NCBI RefSeq assembly: GCF_023150065.1
Contig: NZ_JAKLLN010000030.1
Coordinates: 1 to 48,842 of the forward strand
DNA from: Zoogloea sp.
GTDB taxonomy: Bacteria; Pseudomonadota; Gammaproteobacteria; Burkholderiales; Rhodocyclaceae
Length of the DNA: 48,842 nucleotides
Reading direction: 5' to 3'
Positions 16,523-26,395 of this stretch are shown here, piece after piece (position 1 is the first letter of the stretch; every line of letters begins with the position of its first letter). The notes beneath the pieces were generated by a model, which was given only the letters and a program-made list of their open reading frames with translations, was not told the origin of the DNA and did no database searches. The position numbers and the translations under genes are program-made.

Positions 16523-18337
16523 ATGATCCGATTGCCCGCCTTCCTGCTGCGCCTCGCCGTGGCACTCCTCATGGCCTGCGCCGGCCTGTCTGCCCATGCC
16601 CAGGAGCCTCTGCCCGTCGAACAGGCCTTCCGCGCCTCGGCCCGCGCCCTCGACGACAAGGCCGTGGAGATCCGCTTCCAGGTGGCCGATGGTTACTACC
16701 TGTATCGCCACCGCTTCAAGTTCGAGGCCGAGGGCATCCGCTTTGGCGAACCCGCCCTGCCCCCGGGCAAGCCCAAGAAGGACGACGCCTTTGGCGAAGT
16801 GGAGATCTATCGCAAGGAACTGGTGTTCACCCTGCCGGTGAGCGCCGGCCAGCCCCCCTTCGACCTGCAGCTCACCAGCCAGGGCTGCGCCGACATCGGC
16901 ATCTGCTACCCGCCCCAGACCAGCACCCTCAAGGTGGCCCTGGCCAGCGGCGGCGGCCAGGGGGGCTTCCTGGCCCGGGCCCTGGGCCAGGAAGCCCCCG
17001 CCAGCAGCAGCCCCGCGCCTGCCCCTGCGTCGGCCAGCGAGCACGATGAATCCGGACGCATCGCCCGCCTGCTGGACGGCAGCGGCACGGCGATGGTGCT
17101 GGCCAGCTTCTTCGGCTTCGGGCTGCTCCTCACCTTCACCCCCTGTGTCTTCCCCATGATCCCCATCCTGTCCGGGATCATCGTCGGCCACGGCCACACC
17201 ATCTCCAAAGGCCGCGCCTTCGGCCTGTCGAGTCTCTACGTGCTGGGCATGGCCCTCACCTACGCCGCGGCAGGCGTGGCGGCCGGCCTGTCGGGCACCC
17301 TGCTGTCGGCGGCGCTGCAGAACCCCTGGGTGCTGGGCGGCTTCGCCCTGGTCTTCGTGGTGCTGGCCCTGTCCATGTTCGGTTTCTACGAACTGCAGTT
17401 GCCCACCGCCCTGCAGAGCCGCCTGTCCGACAATGCCAACCACCAGAAGGGCGGTTCCCCCGGCGGCGTCATCGCCATGGGCGCCCTGTCGGCCCTGATC
17501 GTCGGCCCCTGCGTGGCCGCCCCCCTGGCCGGCGCCCTGCTCTACATCGCCCAGACCGGCAATGCCGTGCTCGGCGGCGCGGCCTTGTTCGTCATGGCCC
17601 TGGGCATGGGCGCCCCGCTGATCGTCGTCGGCGTGCTGGCCCGCAGCGCCCTGCCCAAACCCGGCCCATGGATGGAAGGCGTCAAGCGCGCCTTCGGGGT
17701 GATGCTGCTGGGGGTGGCCGTGTGGCTGGTGTCCCCGGTACTGCCGGCCATCGTGCCCATGCTGGCCTGGGCCGGCCTGCTGGTGTTCTCGGCCATCTAC
17801 CTGCACGCCCTCGACCCCCTGCCTGCCCACGCCAGCGGCTGGCAGCGTTTCTGGAAGGGCTTCGGCGTGCTCGCCCTGCTGGCCGGCGCGGCCCTCTTCA
17901 TCGGCGCCCTGGCCGGCTCCCGTGATCCGCTGCAACCCCTGGCCATCCTGCGCGCCCAGGCCGCCACCGCCCCGGCCACGGCCCACACGGCCTTCCAGCG
18001 GGTGCGTTCGGTGGACGAGCTCGACCAGATCCTCAAGACCGCCACCCGCCCGGTGATGCTCGACTTCTATGCCGACTGGTGCATCTCGTGCAAGGAGATG
18101 GAGCGCTTCACCTTCGCCGACCCGGCCGTGGCCCGCCAGCTGGAGGGCTTCCAGCTGCTGCAGGCCGACGTCACCGCCAACAACGACGCCGACAAGGCCC
18201 TGCTCAAACGCTTCAGCCTCTTCGGCCCACCGGGCATCATCTTCTTCGACGCCGCCGGCACCGAGCGCAAGACCCTGCGGGTGGTGGGCTTCCAGGACGC
18301 GACAACCTTCGGCAAGGTGCTGGAGGCCGCCCTGTAG
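16523..18337 (+). CDS. dsbD: Thiol:disulfide interchange protein DsbD
   Basis: A 604-residue inner-membrane protein that carries electrons from cytoplasmic thioredoxin to the periplasm. Signal peptide (ending HAQ), N-terminal alpha domain with C122/C128 (GCADIGICYPP), eight-helix beta domain with C208 (TPCVFPMIPIL) and C330 (VGPCVAAPLAG), and a C-terminal thioredoxin domain with C520-x2-C523 (DWCISCKEME). All six redox cysteines are present. ATG 16523 is chosen over 16502 because it gives a normal signal peptide. A TAAACT lies 8 bp before the ATG. It probably serves DsbC or cytochrome c maturation. Confidence 0.95.
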   Translation: MIRLPAFLLRLAVALLMACAGLSAHAQEPLPVEQAFRASARALDDKAVEIRFQVADGYYLYRHRFKFEAEGIRFGEPALPPGKPKKDDAFGEVEIYRKELVFTLPVSAGQPPFDLQLTSQGCADIGICYPPQTSTLKVALASGGGQGGFLARALGQEAPASSSPAPAPASASEHDESGRIARLLDGSGTAMVLASFFGFGLLLTFTPCVFPMIPILSGIIVGHGHTISKGRAFGLSSLYVLGMALTYAAAGVAAGLSGTLLSAALQNPWVLGGFALVFVVLALSMFGFYELQLPTALQSRLSDNANHQKGGSPGGVIAMGALSALIVGPCVAAPLAGALLYIAQTGNAVLGGAALFVMALGMGAPLIVVGVLARSALPKPGPWMEGVKRAFGVMLLGVAVWLVSPVLPAIVPMLAWAGLLVFSAIYLHALDPLPAHASGWQRFWKGFGVLALLAGAALFIGALAGSRDPLQPLAILRAQAATAPATAHTAFQRVRSVDELDQILKTATRPVMLDFYADWCISCKEMERFTFADPAVARQLEGFQLLQADVTANNDADKALLKRFSLFGPPGIIFFDAAGTERKTLRVVGFQDATTFGKVLEAAL

Positions 18338-18390
18338 GGGCAGCTTCGACAGGCGGCAGGAATTTCTCAAGAAACACCGCTTCGATCCGC

Positions 18391-18396
18391 TATAAT
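18391..18396 (+). promoter_or_regulatory. -10 element of the ahcY-metF transcript
   Basis: A perfect TATAAT 12 bp before the first base-paired position of the SAH riboswitch, predicting a start near 18403. The -35 region (TCAAGA, 18367-18372, 18-bp spacer) is weak. Confidence 0.7.
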
Positions 18397-18408
18397 CCCC
18401 GACCAGTT

Positions 18409-18512
18409 TCGAGGAGCGCTGCAAGACCGCCGGGTGCAAGGCCCGCCGTCCCAGGCTCGATGTCAGTGCCCGTGGCAGAGCACCGCCGCAGGCGCCAGCA
18501 ACCGCGCTCACC
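18409..18512 (+). promoter_or_regulatory. S-adenosylhomocysteine (SAH) riboswitch
   Basis: The leader before ahcY has the core of the SAH (ahcY) riboswitch class. GAGGAGCGCTGCAAGACCG (18411-18429) and CCCAGGCTCGA (18450-18460) are the conserved blocks. TCGAG (18409-18413) pairs with CTCGA (18456-18460) as P1, and GAGCGC (18414-18419) pairs with GCGCTC (18504-18509) as the pseudoknot. Binding of SAH is known to raise expression of the hydrolase that removes it. A further hairpin, CCCGTG/CACGGG (18534-18550), lies between it and the ribosome-binding site GAGG (18609-18612) and may be part of the expression platform. Confidence 0.92.
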
Positions 18513-18619
18513 CGTCCATGCTTTGTTTGCAAACCCGTGCCGGGCACGGGGAGACGTGGTGAGCCCTCGATGATCAGCCACCCGTAGTCCCTTCCCGGCC
18601 ACACGTTCGAGGAATTCTC

Positions 18620-20030
<1,411 letters not shown>

Positions 20031-20032
<2 letters not shown>

Positions 20033-20055
20033 GCCCGGCCCACCGGGGCGGGCTC
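20031..20055 (+). other. Hairpin between ahcY and metF
   Basis: GAGCCCG (20031-20037) and CGGGCTC (20049-20055) form a perfect 7-bp stem directly overlapping the ahcY stop codon. No T-run follows, so it is more likely an mRNA stability or processing element than a terminator. Confidence 0.4.
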
Positions 20056-20124
20056 ACCCCCGCCCCGCCGCCGTGATCCACGCCCGCCCGGCATGCCCTG
20101 CCGGCGGGCCTGCGAGGAACCATC

Positions 20125-20964
20125 GTGTCCACCAAGACCCCCATTTCCATCGAGTTCTTCCCGCCCCAGACCTCCGAAGGCGCCGACAAACTGCGCACCA
20201 CCCGGGCCAAGCTGGCCGAGCTGAAGCCGGAGTTCTTCTCCGTCACCTTCGGCGCCGGTGGCTCCACCCAGGCGCGCACCTTCGAGACCGTCTTCGAGAT
20301 CCTTCGCGAAGGCCACGAAGCCGCCCCGCACCTGTCGTGCATCGGCTCCACCCGCGACCAGATCCGCGCCATCCTTCAGCGCTACCAGGACGAAGGCATC
20401 CGCCGCATCGTCGCCCTGCGTGGCGACCTGCCCTCCGGCGTGGGCGACCCCGGCGAGCTGCGCTACGCCAACGAGCTGGTGGAGTTCATCCGCGCCGAGA
20501 CGGGCAGTCACTTCCGCATCGAAGTGGCCGCCTACCCCGAATACCACCCCCAGGCCCGCAGCCCGAAGGACGACCTGCTGGCCTTCAAACGCAAGGTGGA
20601 CGCCGGCGCCGACTCGGCCATCACCCAGTACTTCTACAACCTGGACGCCTACCTGCACTTCCGCGACGAATGCAGCGCCCTGGGCATTGGCGTGCCCATC
20701 GTGCCGGGTGTCATGCCCATCGTGTCCTTCTCCAAGCTGGCGCGCTTCTCCGACGCCTGCGGCGCCGAGATCCCGCGCTGGATGCGCCGCAAGTTCGAAT
20801 CCTTCGGCGACGACAGCGATTCGATCAAGGCCTTCGGCCTCGACGTGGTCAGCGACCTGTGCGAAAAGCTCATCGCTGCCGGCGCGCCGGGCCTGCACTT
20901 CTACAGCATGAACCAGGCCGGCCCCACCATCGCCCTGTGCGATCGCCTCGGGCTCACCGGCTGA
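20125..20964 (+). CDS. metF: 5,10-Methylenetetrahydrofolate reductase
   Basis: A 279-residue flavoprotein reducing methylene- to methyl-tetrahydrofolate, the methyl donor for methionine synthesis. Family motifs: IEFFPPQTSEGADKL (start), VTFGAGGSTQ, RGDLPSG (folate/flavin region), EVAAYPEYHP and TQYFYNLDAY. The start is GTG at 20125, supported by GAGGAA at 20114-20119 and by the position of the first strand. The downstream terminator closes the ahcY-metF unit, so metF may share riboswitch control by read-through. Confidence 0.95.
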   Translation: MSTKTPISIEFFPPQTSEGADKLRTTRAKLAELKPEFFSVTFGAGGSTQARTFETVFEILREGHEAAPHLSCIGSTRDQIRAILQRYQDEGIRRIVALRGDLPSGVGDPGELRYANELVEFIRAETGSHFRIEVAAYPEYHPQARSPKDDLLAFKRKVDAGADSAITQYFYNLDAYLHFRDECSALGIGVPIVPGVMPIVSFSKLARFSDACGAEIPRWMRRKFESFGDDSDSIKAFGLDVVSDLCEKLIAAGAPGLHFYSMNQAGPTIALCDRLGLTG

Positions 20965-20973
20965 CAGTAAGGG

Positions 20974-21000
20974 CCCCGGCATGCCGGGGTCGTTTCTTTC
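20974..21000 (+). terminator. Rho-independent terminator after metF
   Basis: The perfect palindrome CCCCGGCATGCCGGGG (20974-20989) is followed by TCGTTTCTTTC. It lies 10 bp after the metF stop. Confidence 0.8.
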
Positions 21001-21015
21001 AAGTTTCGGCATCCC

Positions 21016-23184
21016 ATGCCGATATCCCGGGGAAATCATCTTTCCCCGGCCATGGAACTGCACACCCCTTTTCATCCCCCTCCCGGCTCCCGCCTCCGGA
21101 ACAGGGAAACGGTGTTCCGCGAACTCCTTGCCCGTCCGACTGATGGCTTCTTCGTCGTGGACGCGCAGGGATGCTTCATCGAAGCCGACGACACCCTCGG
21201 GCAGCTGCTGGGCTGCAGTCCCGACGCGCTCATAGGGCGCCCCACGACCGATTTCGTCCACCCGGCCAGCCGCGCCGCCCTGTGTCAGCCGATCAACTGC
21301 ATCTCCACCAGCGAGCGACGCAACTACCGCCTGGAGCTGCTGCACCAGGACGGCAGCGTGATACCCGCCCTGGTCAACACCATCACCACCCGCAACGCGG
21401 CAGACGGAACGATCAGCGGCGCCGCCGGCTTCATCACCGACCTGCGCGACAGCCGTGACAAGCCCCCGCATGCCGGCTACGTCACCTCCGACATCGAGGC
21501 CACCCGCCACCACCATAGCCAGCTTCAGCTGGCCGCCACCGTCTTCAGCGAAAGCCGGGACGCCATCTTGATCACCGACAGCCAACGCCGGGTCATCTCG
21601 GTCAATCGCGCTTTCACGGCCCTGACCGGCTACAGCGCCGATGAAGTCGTCGGCACCGAAGCCCCGTTGATCGCCGCCAGCCATCACGCCCCGGGCTTTC
21701 TGGACCAACTCCTCGACGAACTGGCCCGCACCGACCACTGGAACGGCGAGGCCTGGAGCCGCCGGCGCAACGGCGCCATCTTTCCCCAATGGCTGTCGGT
21801 CTCCACCGTCAGAGACGACCAGGCCGGGATCCTCCATTACGTGGCGATGTTCTCCGACCTCAGCGAGCGCAAGGCCGCCGAGGAACGCGCCGATTTTCTC
21901 GCCCGCCACGACCTGCTCACCCGCCTGCCCAACCGTTTCCTGCTCCGCGACCGGGCCGAACAGGCCTTCGCCCATGCCGTGCGGGCCGAAACCCGGGTCG
22001 CCCTGCTGCTCCTCGACCTGGACCACTTCAAGCAGATCAACGACAGCCTCGGCCACCCGGCCGGCGACGCCCTGCTGCAGACCTTTGCCGACCGCCTGCG
22101 CAGTACCACCCGCGACACCGACACGGTCAGCCGCCAGGGCGGCGACGAATTCCTGGTCCTGCTCACCGACATCCGCGACAGCGACGACATTGCCCCCATC
22201 GTCGAAAAGATCATGCACACCCTCGCCCGGCCCTGCCTCCTCGCCGGCCAGGAGATGAGCGTTTCGTGCTCCGTCGGCCTGGCCGTCCACCCCGAGGACG
22301 GCACCGACTTCGACACCCTGATCCGCAACGCCGACGCGGCCATGTACAACGCCAAGGAAGCCGGCCGCAACACCTTCCGCTTCTACTCCCAGCAGATGAA
22401 CGAGGACGCGGTGCAGCGCCTCGATATCCAGAACCGCCTGCGCCGTGCCCTTGAACGCAACGAATTCGTCCTCCACTATCAGCCCCTGATCGACCTGGGC
22501 GACAGCCGCATCGTCGGCGCCGAAGCCCTGATCCGCTGGAACTGCCCCGATCTGGGCATGCAGCCCCCGGGCGTGTTCATCCCCGTGGCCGAAGACAGCG
22601 GCCTGATCGTCGAGATCGGCGAATGGGTGCTGCGTGAAGCCTGCCGCCAGGCCCGCGCCTGGCAGGACGTCGGGCACCGCGACCTGGTGCTCGCCGTCAA
22701 TCTCTCGCCCCTCCAGTTTGCCCGCGGCAACCTGGTGGAAACCGTGCGCCAGGCCCTCGCCGACAGCGACGCCAACCCGGCCCTGCTCGAACTCGAAATC
22801 ACCGAGAACGTGCTGGTCAAGGACACCGAACAAGTGCTCGCCACCGTGCGCCAGCTCCACGCCATGGGCCTGCGCCTGGCCATCGACGACTTCGGCACCG
22901 GCTACTCCAGCCTCGCCTACCTGCGCCGCTTCGCCGTCGAAAAGCTCAAGATCGACCAGTCCTTCGTCCGCGACCTGCCCACCGACCCGGACGCCGGCGC
23001 CATCGTCCGGGCCGTCATCCAGATGGCCAAGAGCCTCAAGATCGCCGTGCTCGCCGAAGGCGTCGAAACCGCCGACATCGCCCACGACCTGCGCCTGCTC
23101 GGCTGCGACTACGCCCAGGGCTACTACTTCGGCCGCCCCATGCCCGCCGACGCCTTCGCCGAACGCCTGCCGCCCCCGCGCTGA
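21016..23184 (+). CDS. PAS-PAS-GGDEF-EAL c-di-GMP protein
   Basis: A 722-residue soluble protein without membrane segments. PAS 1 (about 35-145: LLARPTDGFFVVDAQGCFIE), PAS 2 (about 175-290: VFSESRDAILITDSQRRVIS, ending in FSDLSERKAAEER), GGDEF with GGDEF at 375-379 and the usual DLDHFKQINDSLGH, and EAL with EAL at 503-505, DDFGTGYSSL and AEGVETADIA. Both active sites appear intact. Signal unknown; PAS domains may bind a flavin, haem or small molecule. ATG 21016 gives the longest form; ATG 21052 is possible. Transcribed alone, between two terminators. Confidence 0.93.
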   Translation: MPISRGNHLSPAMELHTPFHPPPGSRLRNRETVFRELLARPTDGFFVVDAQGCFIEADDTLGQLLGCSPDALIGRPTTDFVHPASRAALCQPINCISTSERRNYRLELLHQDGSVIPALVNTITTRNAADGTISGAAGFITDLRDSRDKPPHAGYVTSDIEATRHHHSQLQLAATVFSESRDAILITDSQRRVISVNRAFTALTGYSADEVVGTEAPLIAASHHAPGFLDQLLDELARTDHWNGEAWSRRRNGAIFPQWLSVSTVRDDQAGILHYVAMFSDLSERKAAEERADFLARHDLLTRLPNRFLLRDRAEQAFAHAVRAETRVALLLLDLDHFKQINDSLGHPAGDALLQTFADRLRSTTRDTDTVSRQGGDEFLVLLTDIRDSDDIAPIVEKIMHTLARPCLLAGQEMSVSCSVGLAVHPEDGTDFDTLIRNADAAMYNAKEAGRNTFRFYSQQMNEDAVQRLDIQNRLRRALERNEFVLHYQPLIDLGDSRIVGAEALIRWNCPDLGMQPPGVFIPVAEDSGLIVEIGEWVLREACRQARAWQDVGHRDLVLAVNLSPLQFARGNLVETVRQALADSDANPALLELEITENVLVKDTEQVLATVRQLHAMGLRLAIDDFGTGYSSLAYLRRFAVEKLKIDQSFVRDLPTDPDAGAIVRAVIQMAKSLKIAVLAEGVETADIAHDLRLLGCDYAQGYYFGRPMPADAFAERLPPPR

Positions 23185-23207
23185 CGCCCCAGGGGTCACC
23201 CTGGAAT

Positions 23208-23236
23208 GGCCCGCCCTCGCGGGCAGGCCCTTTTTT
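23208..23236 (+). terminator. Rho-independent terminator
   Basis: GGCC-C-GCCC / GGGC-A-GGCC (23208-23229) forms a stem with one mismatch and a TCGC loop, followed by C and six Ts (23231-23236). It lies 23 bp after the PAS-GGDEF-EAL stop and just before the next promoter. Confidence 0.88.
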
Positions 23237-23240
23237 ACCT

Positions 23241-23274
23241 TATAATCAGGGGCTTCCCGTGACCCGCCCCTGAT
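23241..23274 (+). promoter_or_regulatory. Promoter and 9-bp inverted repeat before the J-domain operon
   Basis: A perfect TATAAT (23241-23246) lies immediately after the terminator T-run. Overlapping its end, ATCAGGGGC (23245-23253) and GCCCCTGAT (23266-23274) form a perfect 9-bp inverted repeat with a 12-nt gap, spanning the expected transcript start. It could be an operator or a 5'-UTR hairpin. No typical -35 is present; the upstream 17-bp region is the terminator stem itself. Confidence 0.55.
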
Positions 23275-23303
23275 CTGCCCGGGCGCCTTTCCCGTTTAAC
23301 GCC

Positions 23304-23582
23304 ATGCGTGACCCCTACGAAACCCTGGGCATTTCGCCGACGGCCGCGGCCGACGACATCAAGACGGCCTACCGCAAGGCGGCCCGCCTGTACCACCCGG
23401 ACCGCAACCCCGACCCCGGCGCCGCCGACCGCTTCCGGCACATCCAGGCGGCCTACGACATCCTCTCCGACGATGCAAAGCGGCGCGACTACGACGCCCT
23501 GCGCCGGCGCAACCTGATTGACGACCCCCTGCAGGAAGCCACCTCCCTGTGGACGTCCTACATTGAAAAGGTAATTTCTTGA
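23304..23582 (+). CDS. J-domain-only protein (DnaJ family)
   Basis: A 92-residue protein consisting almost only of a J domain: [23 protein letters not shown] at 31-33 ([11 protein letters not shown]), then [21 protein letters not shown]. It lacks the Gly/Phe, zinc-finger and substrate-binding parts of DnaJ. Such class C proteins recruit DnaK to one particular client or place. Its TGA stop overlaps the TTG start of the next gene, so the two are translationally coupled, which suggests that the neighbours are its partners or clients. Confidence 0.9.
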   Translation: MRDPYETLGISPTAAADDIKTAYRKAARLYHPDRNPDPGAADRFRHIQAAYDILSDDAKRRDYDALRRRNLIDDPLQEATSLWTSYIEKVIS

Positions 23583-24091
23583 CCTCGTTTTACTTTGAAG
23601 ACATCTTCGAGCGCTACGCCAGCGAGATCGACGACCTGCGCTCCGACTCCGAAGGCAAGGATGTGCTCAACAAGCGCGTGCGCGACAAGCACAAGGAGTT
23701 CTCCTTCCTGCTCGGCATGATCGACACCGCCCCCGAAATGGTCGCCCCGGCCTTCCACGGCGCCTTCGGCTTCAGCACCGGCAAGCTCCTGCACACCGCC
23801 TCCAACAGCGAACCGGGCGACGAGGGCTTTCCCTCCTGGGCCGAGCTCGAGGCCTGCCTCGACATCGCCCCGTGGGCCCGCCCCCTGATCAACATCTGCC
23901 TCGACAAGGACGGTGGCGAGAGCTTCCTCGTCACCACCGCCGTGCTCGAATGGCTGCTCGGCAGCGGCCTCAGCGCCCGCTCCGCCCCCGAAGCCAGCCG
24001 CGATGAAGACGACGAAGACAACACCGACGACCTCGGCGAAGCCGGCGAAGAATGGATGTCCGAGCAGGGCTTCGACGCCGTTGACCGTTAA
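23579..24091 (+). CDS. Uncharacterised acidic protein of the J-domain operon
   Basis: A 170-residue protein I do not recognise. The start is TTG at 23579, overlapping the J-domain stop (TTGA). The first 130 residues look globular ([40 protein letters not shown]); the tail is highly acidic ([20 protein letters not shown]). No signal peptide, membrane segment or metal motif. Codon use is the same as that of neighbours, so it is a genuine gene and not recent. Probably acts in the cytoplasm with the two proteins that follow. Confidence 0.78.
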   Translation: MTSFYFEDIFERYASEIDDLRSDSEGKDVLNKRVRDKHKEFSFLLGMIDTAPEMVAPAFHGAFGFSTGKLLHTASNSEPGDEGFPSWAELEACLDIAPWARPLINICLDKDGGESFLVTTAVLEWLLGSGLSARSAPEASRDEDDEDNTDDLGEAGEEWMSEQGFDAVDR

Positions 24092-24103
24092 GAAAGACCG
24101 TTC

Positions 24104-24874
24104 ATGACCCAGCTAGTCATCAAGGAAACCCGCGAACTCATCCTGGCCGGGGAGATCTCCCGGGCCGAAGCCCACCTCGTCGTCGTCGCCGAACAGGAGG
24201 GCGATCACGCCCTGGTCGAAGTCCTCGACGAGATGGCCCCCAAGGACGTCCTGGCGGTGATCCGCGAATTCGATGCGAGCAAGGAATCGGTGGTCAATCT
24301 GCTGGTCAGCCCCGAACAGTTCGTCCAGGCCATCGTGCTCGAACGCCAGTACGGCGAGCCCATCGAGAAATACGTGCCGCGCCTGCGCAACACCATGAAC
24401 GCCGTGATGCACCGCAGCCCGGCCGCCTGCGCCGAGGTGCTGGACTGCCTGGTGGAGCACGACGACGGCGTGCGCGTGCTGGCCGACTACTTCACCGATC
24501 ACTACGACTCCCTGCTGGCCCTGGCCTACCACGGCGTCTTCGAGGCCGAGATCGACCTGGAGAAGGCCTTCGCCCCCAAGTCCGCCATCACCTGGGACGC
24601 CGAGCGCGTGGACGAGCTCGACCAGGGCCTGGAGATCGGCGACGCCATCGAGATGGTGCGGGTGCGCATGTCGCGCTCCGAAGTGGCCGACTCGGACTGG
24701 ATGGAAACCGCCTGGGTGCTGCGTCACGAGTTCTCCGACACCTTCGAGCTGCTGATCATCGAGATTCAGGACCGCCTGCACCGCGCCGCCGAAGCCGCCA
24801 AAATGCCTCTGCCCGAATCCGCCGAGCCCGGCGTGCCGAAGCTCGACGAGGACGACGAGGAATCCGCCATCTGA
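24104..24874 (+). CDS. Uncharacterised acidic protein of the J-domain operon
   Basis: A 256-residue, mainly helical, acidic protein without recognised domain. It begins 12 bp after the previous stop. Features: VIKETRELILAGEISRAEAH at the start, a repeated helical character in the middle (VSPEQFVQAIVLERQYGEPI) and an acidic end (PKLDEDDEESAI) like that of its upstream neighbour. No signal or membrane segments. The helical make-up might mean a HEAT-like or scaffold fold, but that is only an impression. Confidence 0.78.
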   Translation: MTQLVIKETRELILAGEISRAEAHLVVVAEQEGDHALVEVLDEMAPKDVLAVIREFDASKESVVNLLVSPEQFVQAIVLERQYGEPIEKYVPRLRNTMNAVMHRSPAACAEVLDCLVEHDDGVRVLADYFTDHYDSLLALAYHGVFEAEIDLEKAFAPKSAITWDAERVDELDQGLEIGDAIEMVRVRMSRSEVADSDWMETAWVLRHEFSDTFELLIIEIQDRLHRAAEAAKMPLPESAEPGVPKLDEDDEESAI

Positions 24875-24919
24875 CCAGGAAAGCGCGCTGCGCCCCTGCG
24901 GCGCAGCGCCCCGCACCCG

Positions 24920-26149
24920 ATGTTCGCTGATACCGCACTCACCACCGTCGACACCCGCCCCTATTTCGAGCGGGTGCTGTGCCATGCCCGCCTGGAAGGC
25001 CTGGTGGACGCCACCCGGCTCGACGCCCTGCGACGTGAAGGCGCCAAGGGCATCGTGCAACTGGCCACCTACTTCGGCACCCCCAACCTGCGCCCGGAGC
25101 TGGAAGCCGCCCGCACCCGCCTAGTGACCCTGGTCAGCCTGGCCCTCGAAGCCGAGTCCGGCGGCAAGATCGACCTGGCCGGCCGCCTGCTCCGCGACAA
25201 GACCCTGCTGGCCCTGTCCAAGGCCGGCGCCGACCGCCTGCGCAAGCTGCACAGCCTGCCCACCGAGCGGCTCCTCGGCGCACCGGAGATCTTCCGCGAG
25301 AGCGAAAAGGATTTCCTCGCCAAATGCACCGCTGAAACCCCGATCACCTACGCCCGCTACCTGGCCGAACACGCCGGCCGCGAGCGTAACCAGCACTACA
25401 TCGACGCCACCTACTGGCTCGCCGGCAAGCTCGGCGTGGATCGGGACGACGCCGACGAATGGCACGTGTTCTGCGAATCGGTGATCAACAGCGCCCTGCT
25501 GGTCCTCCTCACCGAACGCAAGCCGGCCGGCTTCTTCAGCGTCGACCGCTTCATGAAACTCCACGAAGCCGCGCGCAAGAAGCGCAGCGCGAGCTTCCCT
25601 GCCCTCGACACCTGGCTCGCCGACGCCCCGCCGGCCGTGCAACGGCTGATGACGCGGGAGACCGAGCGCTTTGTGGCCGAAGTTTTGCCCATCATTCGCG
25701 ACATCCCGGCCACCGAGATCTACCGCAACCAGGACCGCTTCTCCGGCCTGTTCTTCTTCGACACCAGCTCCGTCAGCGAGATCACCCACCACGACAAGGC
25801 CTGCGCCGAGGAATGGACCCGCATCACCGGCAACCAGGGTGAACACACCGACGTGCAGTGCGGCGTGCTGCTGATGATCGCCACCGGCCTCGAACCCACC
25901 CGCAGCCTGCTCAAGCGCGACGCCACCCGGATCTGGGACAACTTCCGCCAATCCGGCTTCAACGAAACCGCCGTCAGCCGCTTCATCGACAACGTCGTGC
26001 CCTTCGAATACCAGTCCGACGTACGCCGCCTGTGGGACGACGACCTCGGCCCCGAAGCCCGCCAGCAACTGGACAGCGACGACACCACCCTGGTGATGAA
26101 CTACCTGCAGGACACCTGCCGCGCCAGCTGGAAGAAGAAGGCCGGCTGA
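24920..26149 (+). CDS. Uncharacterised protein, last gene of the J-domain operon
   Basis: A 409-residue soluble protein I do not recognise. Start ATG 24920, 45 bp after the previous gene. Regions that may help identification: GKIDLAGRLLRDKTLLALSK, ERNQHYIDATYWLAGKLGVD, and the aromatic stretch DRFSGLFFFDTSSVSEITHH. Many charged helices; no catalytic signature, signal peptide or TM segment. Followed by an intergenic repeat, so it ends the operon. With the preceding three genes it forms a compact unit of unknown function. Confidence 0.78.
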   Translation: MFADTALTTVDTRPYFERVLCHARLEGLVDATRLDALRREGAKGIVQLATYFGTPNLRPELEAARTRLVTLVSLALEAESGGKIDLAGRLLRDKTLLALSKAGADRLRKLHSLPTERLLGAPEIFRESEKDFLAKCTAETPITYARYLAEHAGRERNQHYIDATYWLAGKLGVDRDDADEWHVFCESVINSALLVLLTERKPAGFFSVDRFMKLHEAARKKRSASFPALDTWLADAPPAVQRLMTRETERFVAEVLPIIRDIPATEIYRNQDRFSGLFFFDTSSVSEITHHDKACAEEWTRITGNQGEHTDVQCGVLLMIATGLEPTRSLLKRDATRIWDNFRQSGFNETAVSRFIDNVVPFEYQSDVRRLWDDDLGPEARQQLDSDDTTLVMNYLQDTCRASWKKKAG

Positions 26150-26156
26150 GGTAGCC

Positions 26157-26246
26157 CCTGTGGGGTCGAATTCATTCGACCGCGGACGTCGCTCGACGGC
26201 TTGCCGGTGATCGGCGTGAGGAGGTCGAATGAATTCGACCCCACGG
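26157..26246 (-). repeat. REP/MITE-like repeat, copy B
   Basis: A 90-bp unit with inverted ends: GGTCGAATTCATTCGACC (26164-26181) and GGTCGAATGAATTCGACC (26223-26240), each itself a small palindrome and flanked by TGTGG/CCACGG. The 41-bp body matches copy A (176-260) in reverse orientation. The two-palindrome layout resembles REPIN doublets. It directly follows the stop codon of the preceding gene. Confidence 0.75.
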
Positions 26247-26368
26247 AAGAAGCCGCCCACCCTCCATGCGCCAATGTGGACACCGCAGCGCACCATTTTG
26301 GCGCCTCTTCCGGCCCGTCCGGGCTCACCCCCACCCGCAAACCCGCTGATTCAGTGAAAACCCAACCC
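26247..26368. other. Gene-free stretch upstream of the nirB promoter
   Basis: Between the repeat and the sigma-54 type promoter of nirB there is no convincing gene. This is where NtrC-type enhancer sites would be expected, but no clear NtrC palindrome (TGCACC-N5-GGTGCA) was recognised by eye. Confidence 0.5.
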
Positions 26369-26382
26369 GGCACGATACCTGC
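26369..26382 (+). promoter_or_regulatory. Sigma-54 (RpoN) type promoter of nirBDC
   Basis: CCGGCACGATACCTGCTT (26367-26384) has GG at 26369-26370 and GC at 26381-26382 with exactly 10 bp between them, as in the TGGCACG-N4-TTGC consensus. The predicted start is near 26394. RpoN control via NtrC is usual for nitrate/nitrite assimilation. Confidence 0.7.
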
Positions 26383-26395
26383 TTAATACTCATCA

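Noticed and set aside
13966-16659. An 897-codon open frame on the minus strand
   Set aside because: Antisense to the hemerythrin-cyclase, permease and cutA genes; shadow.
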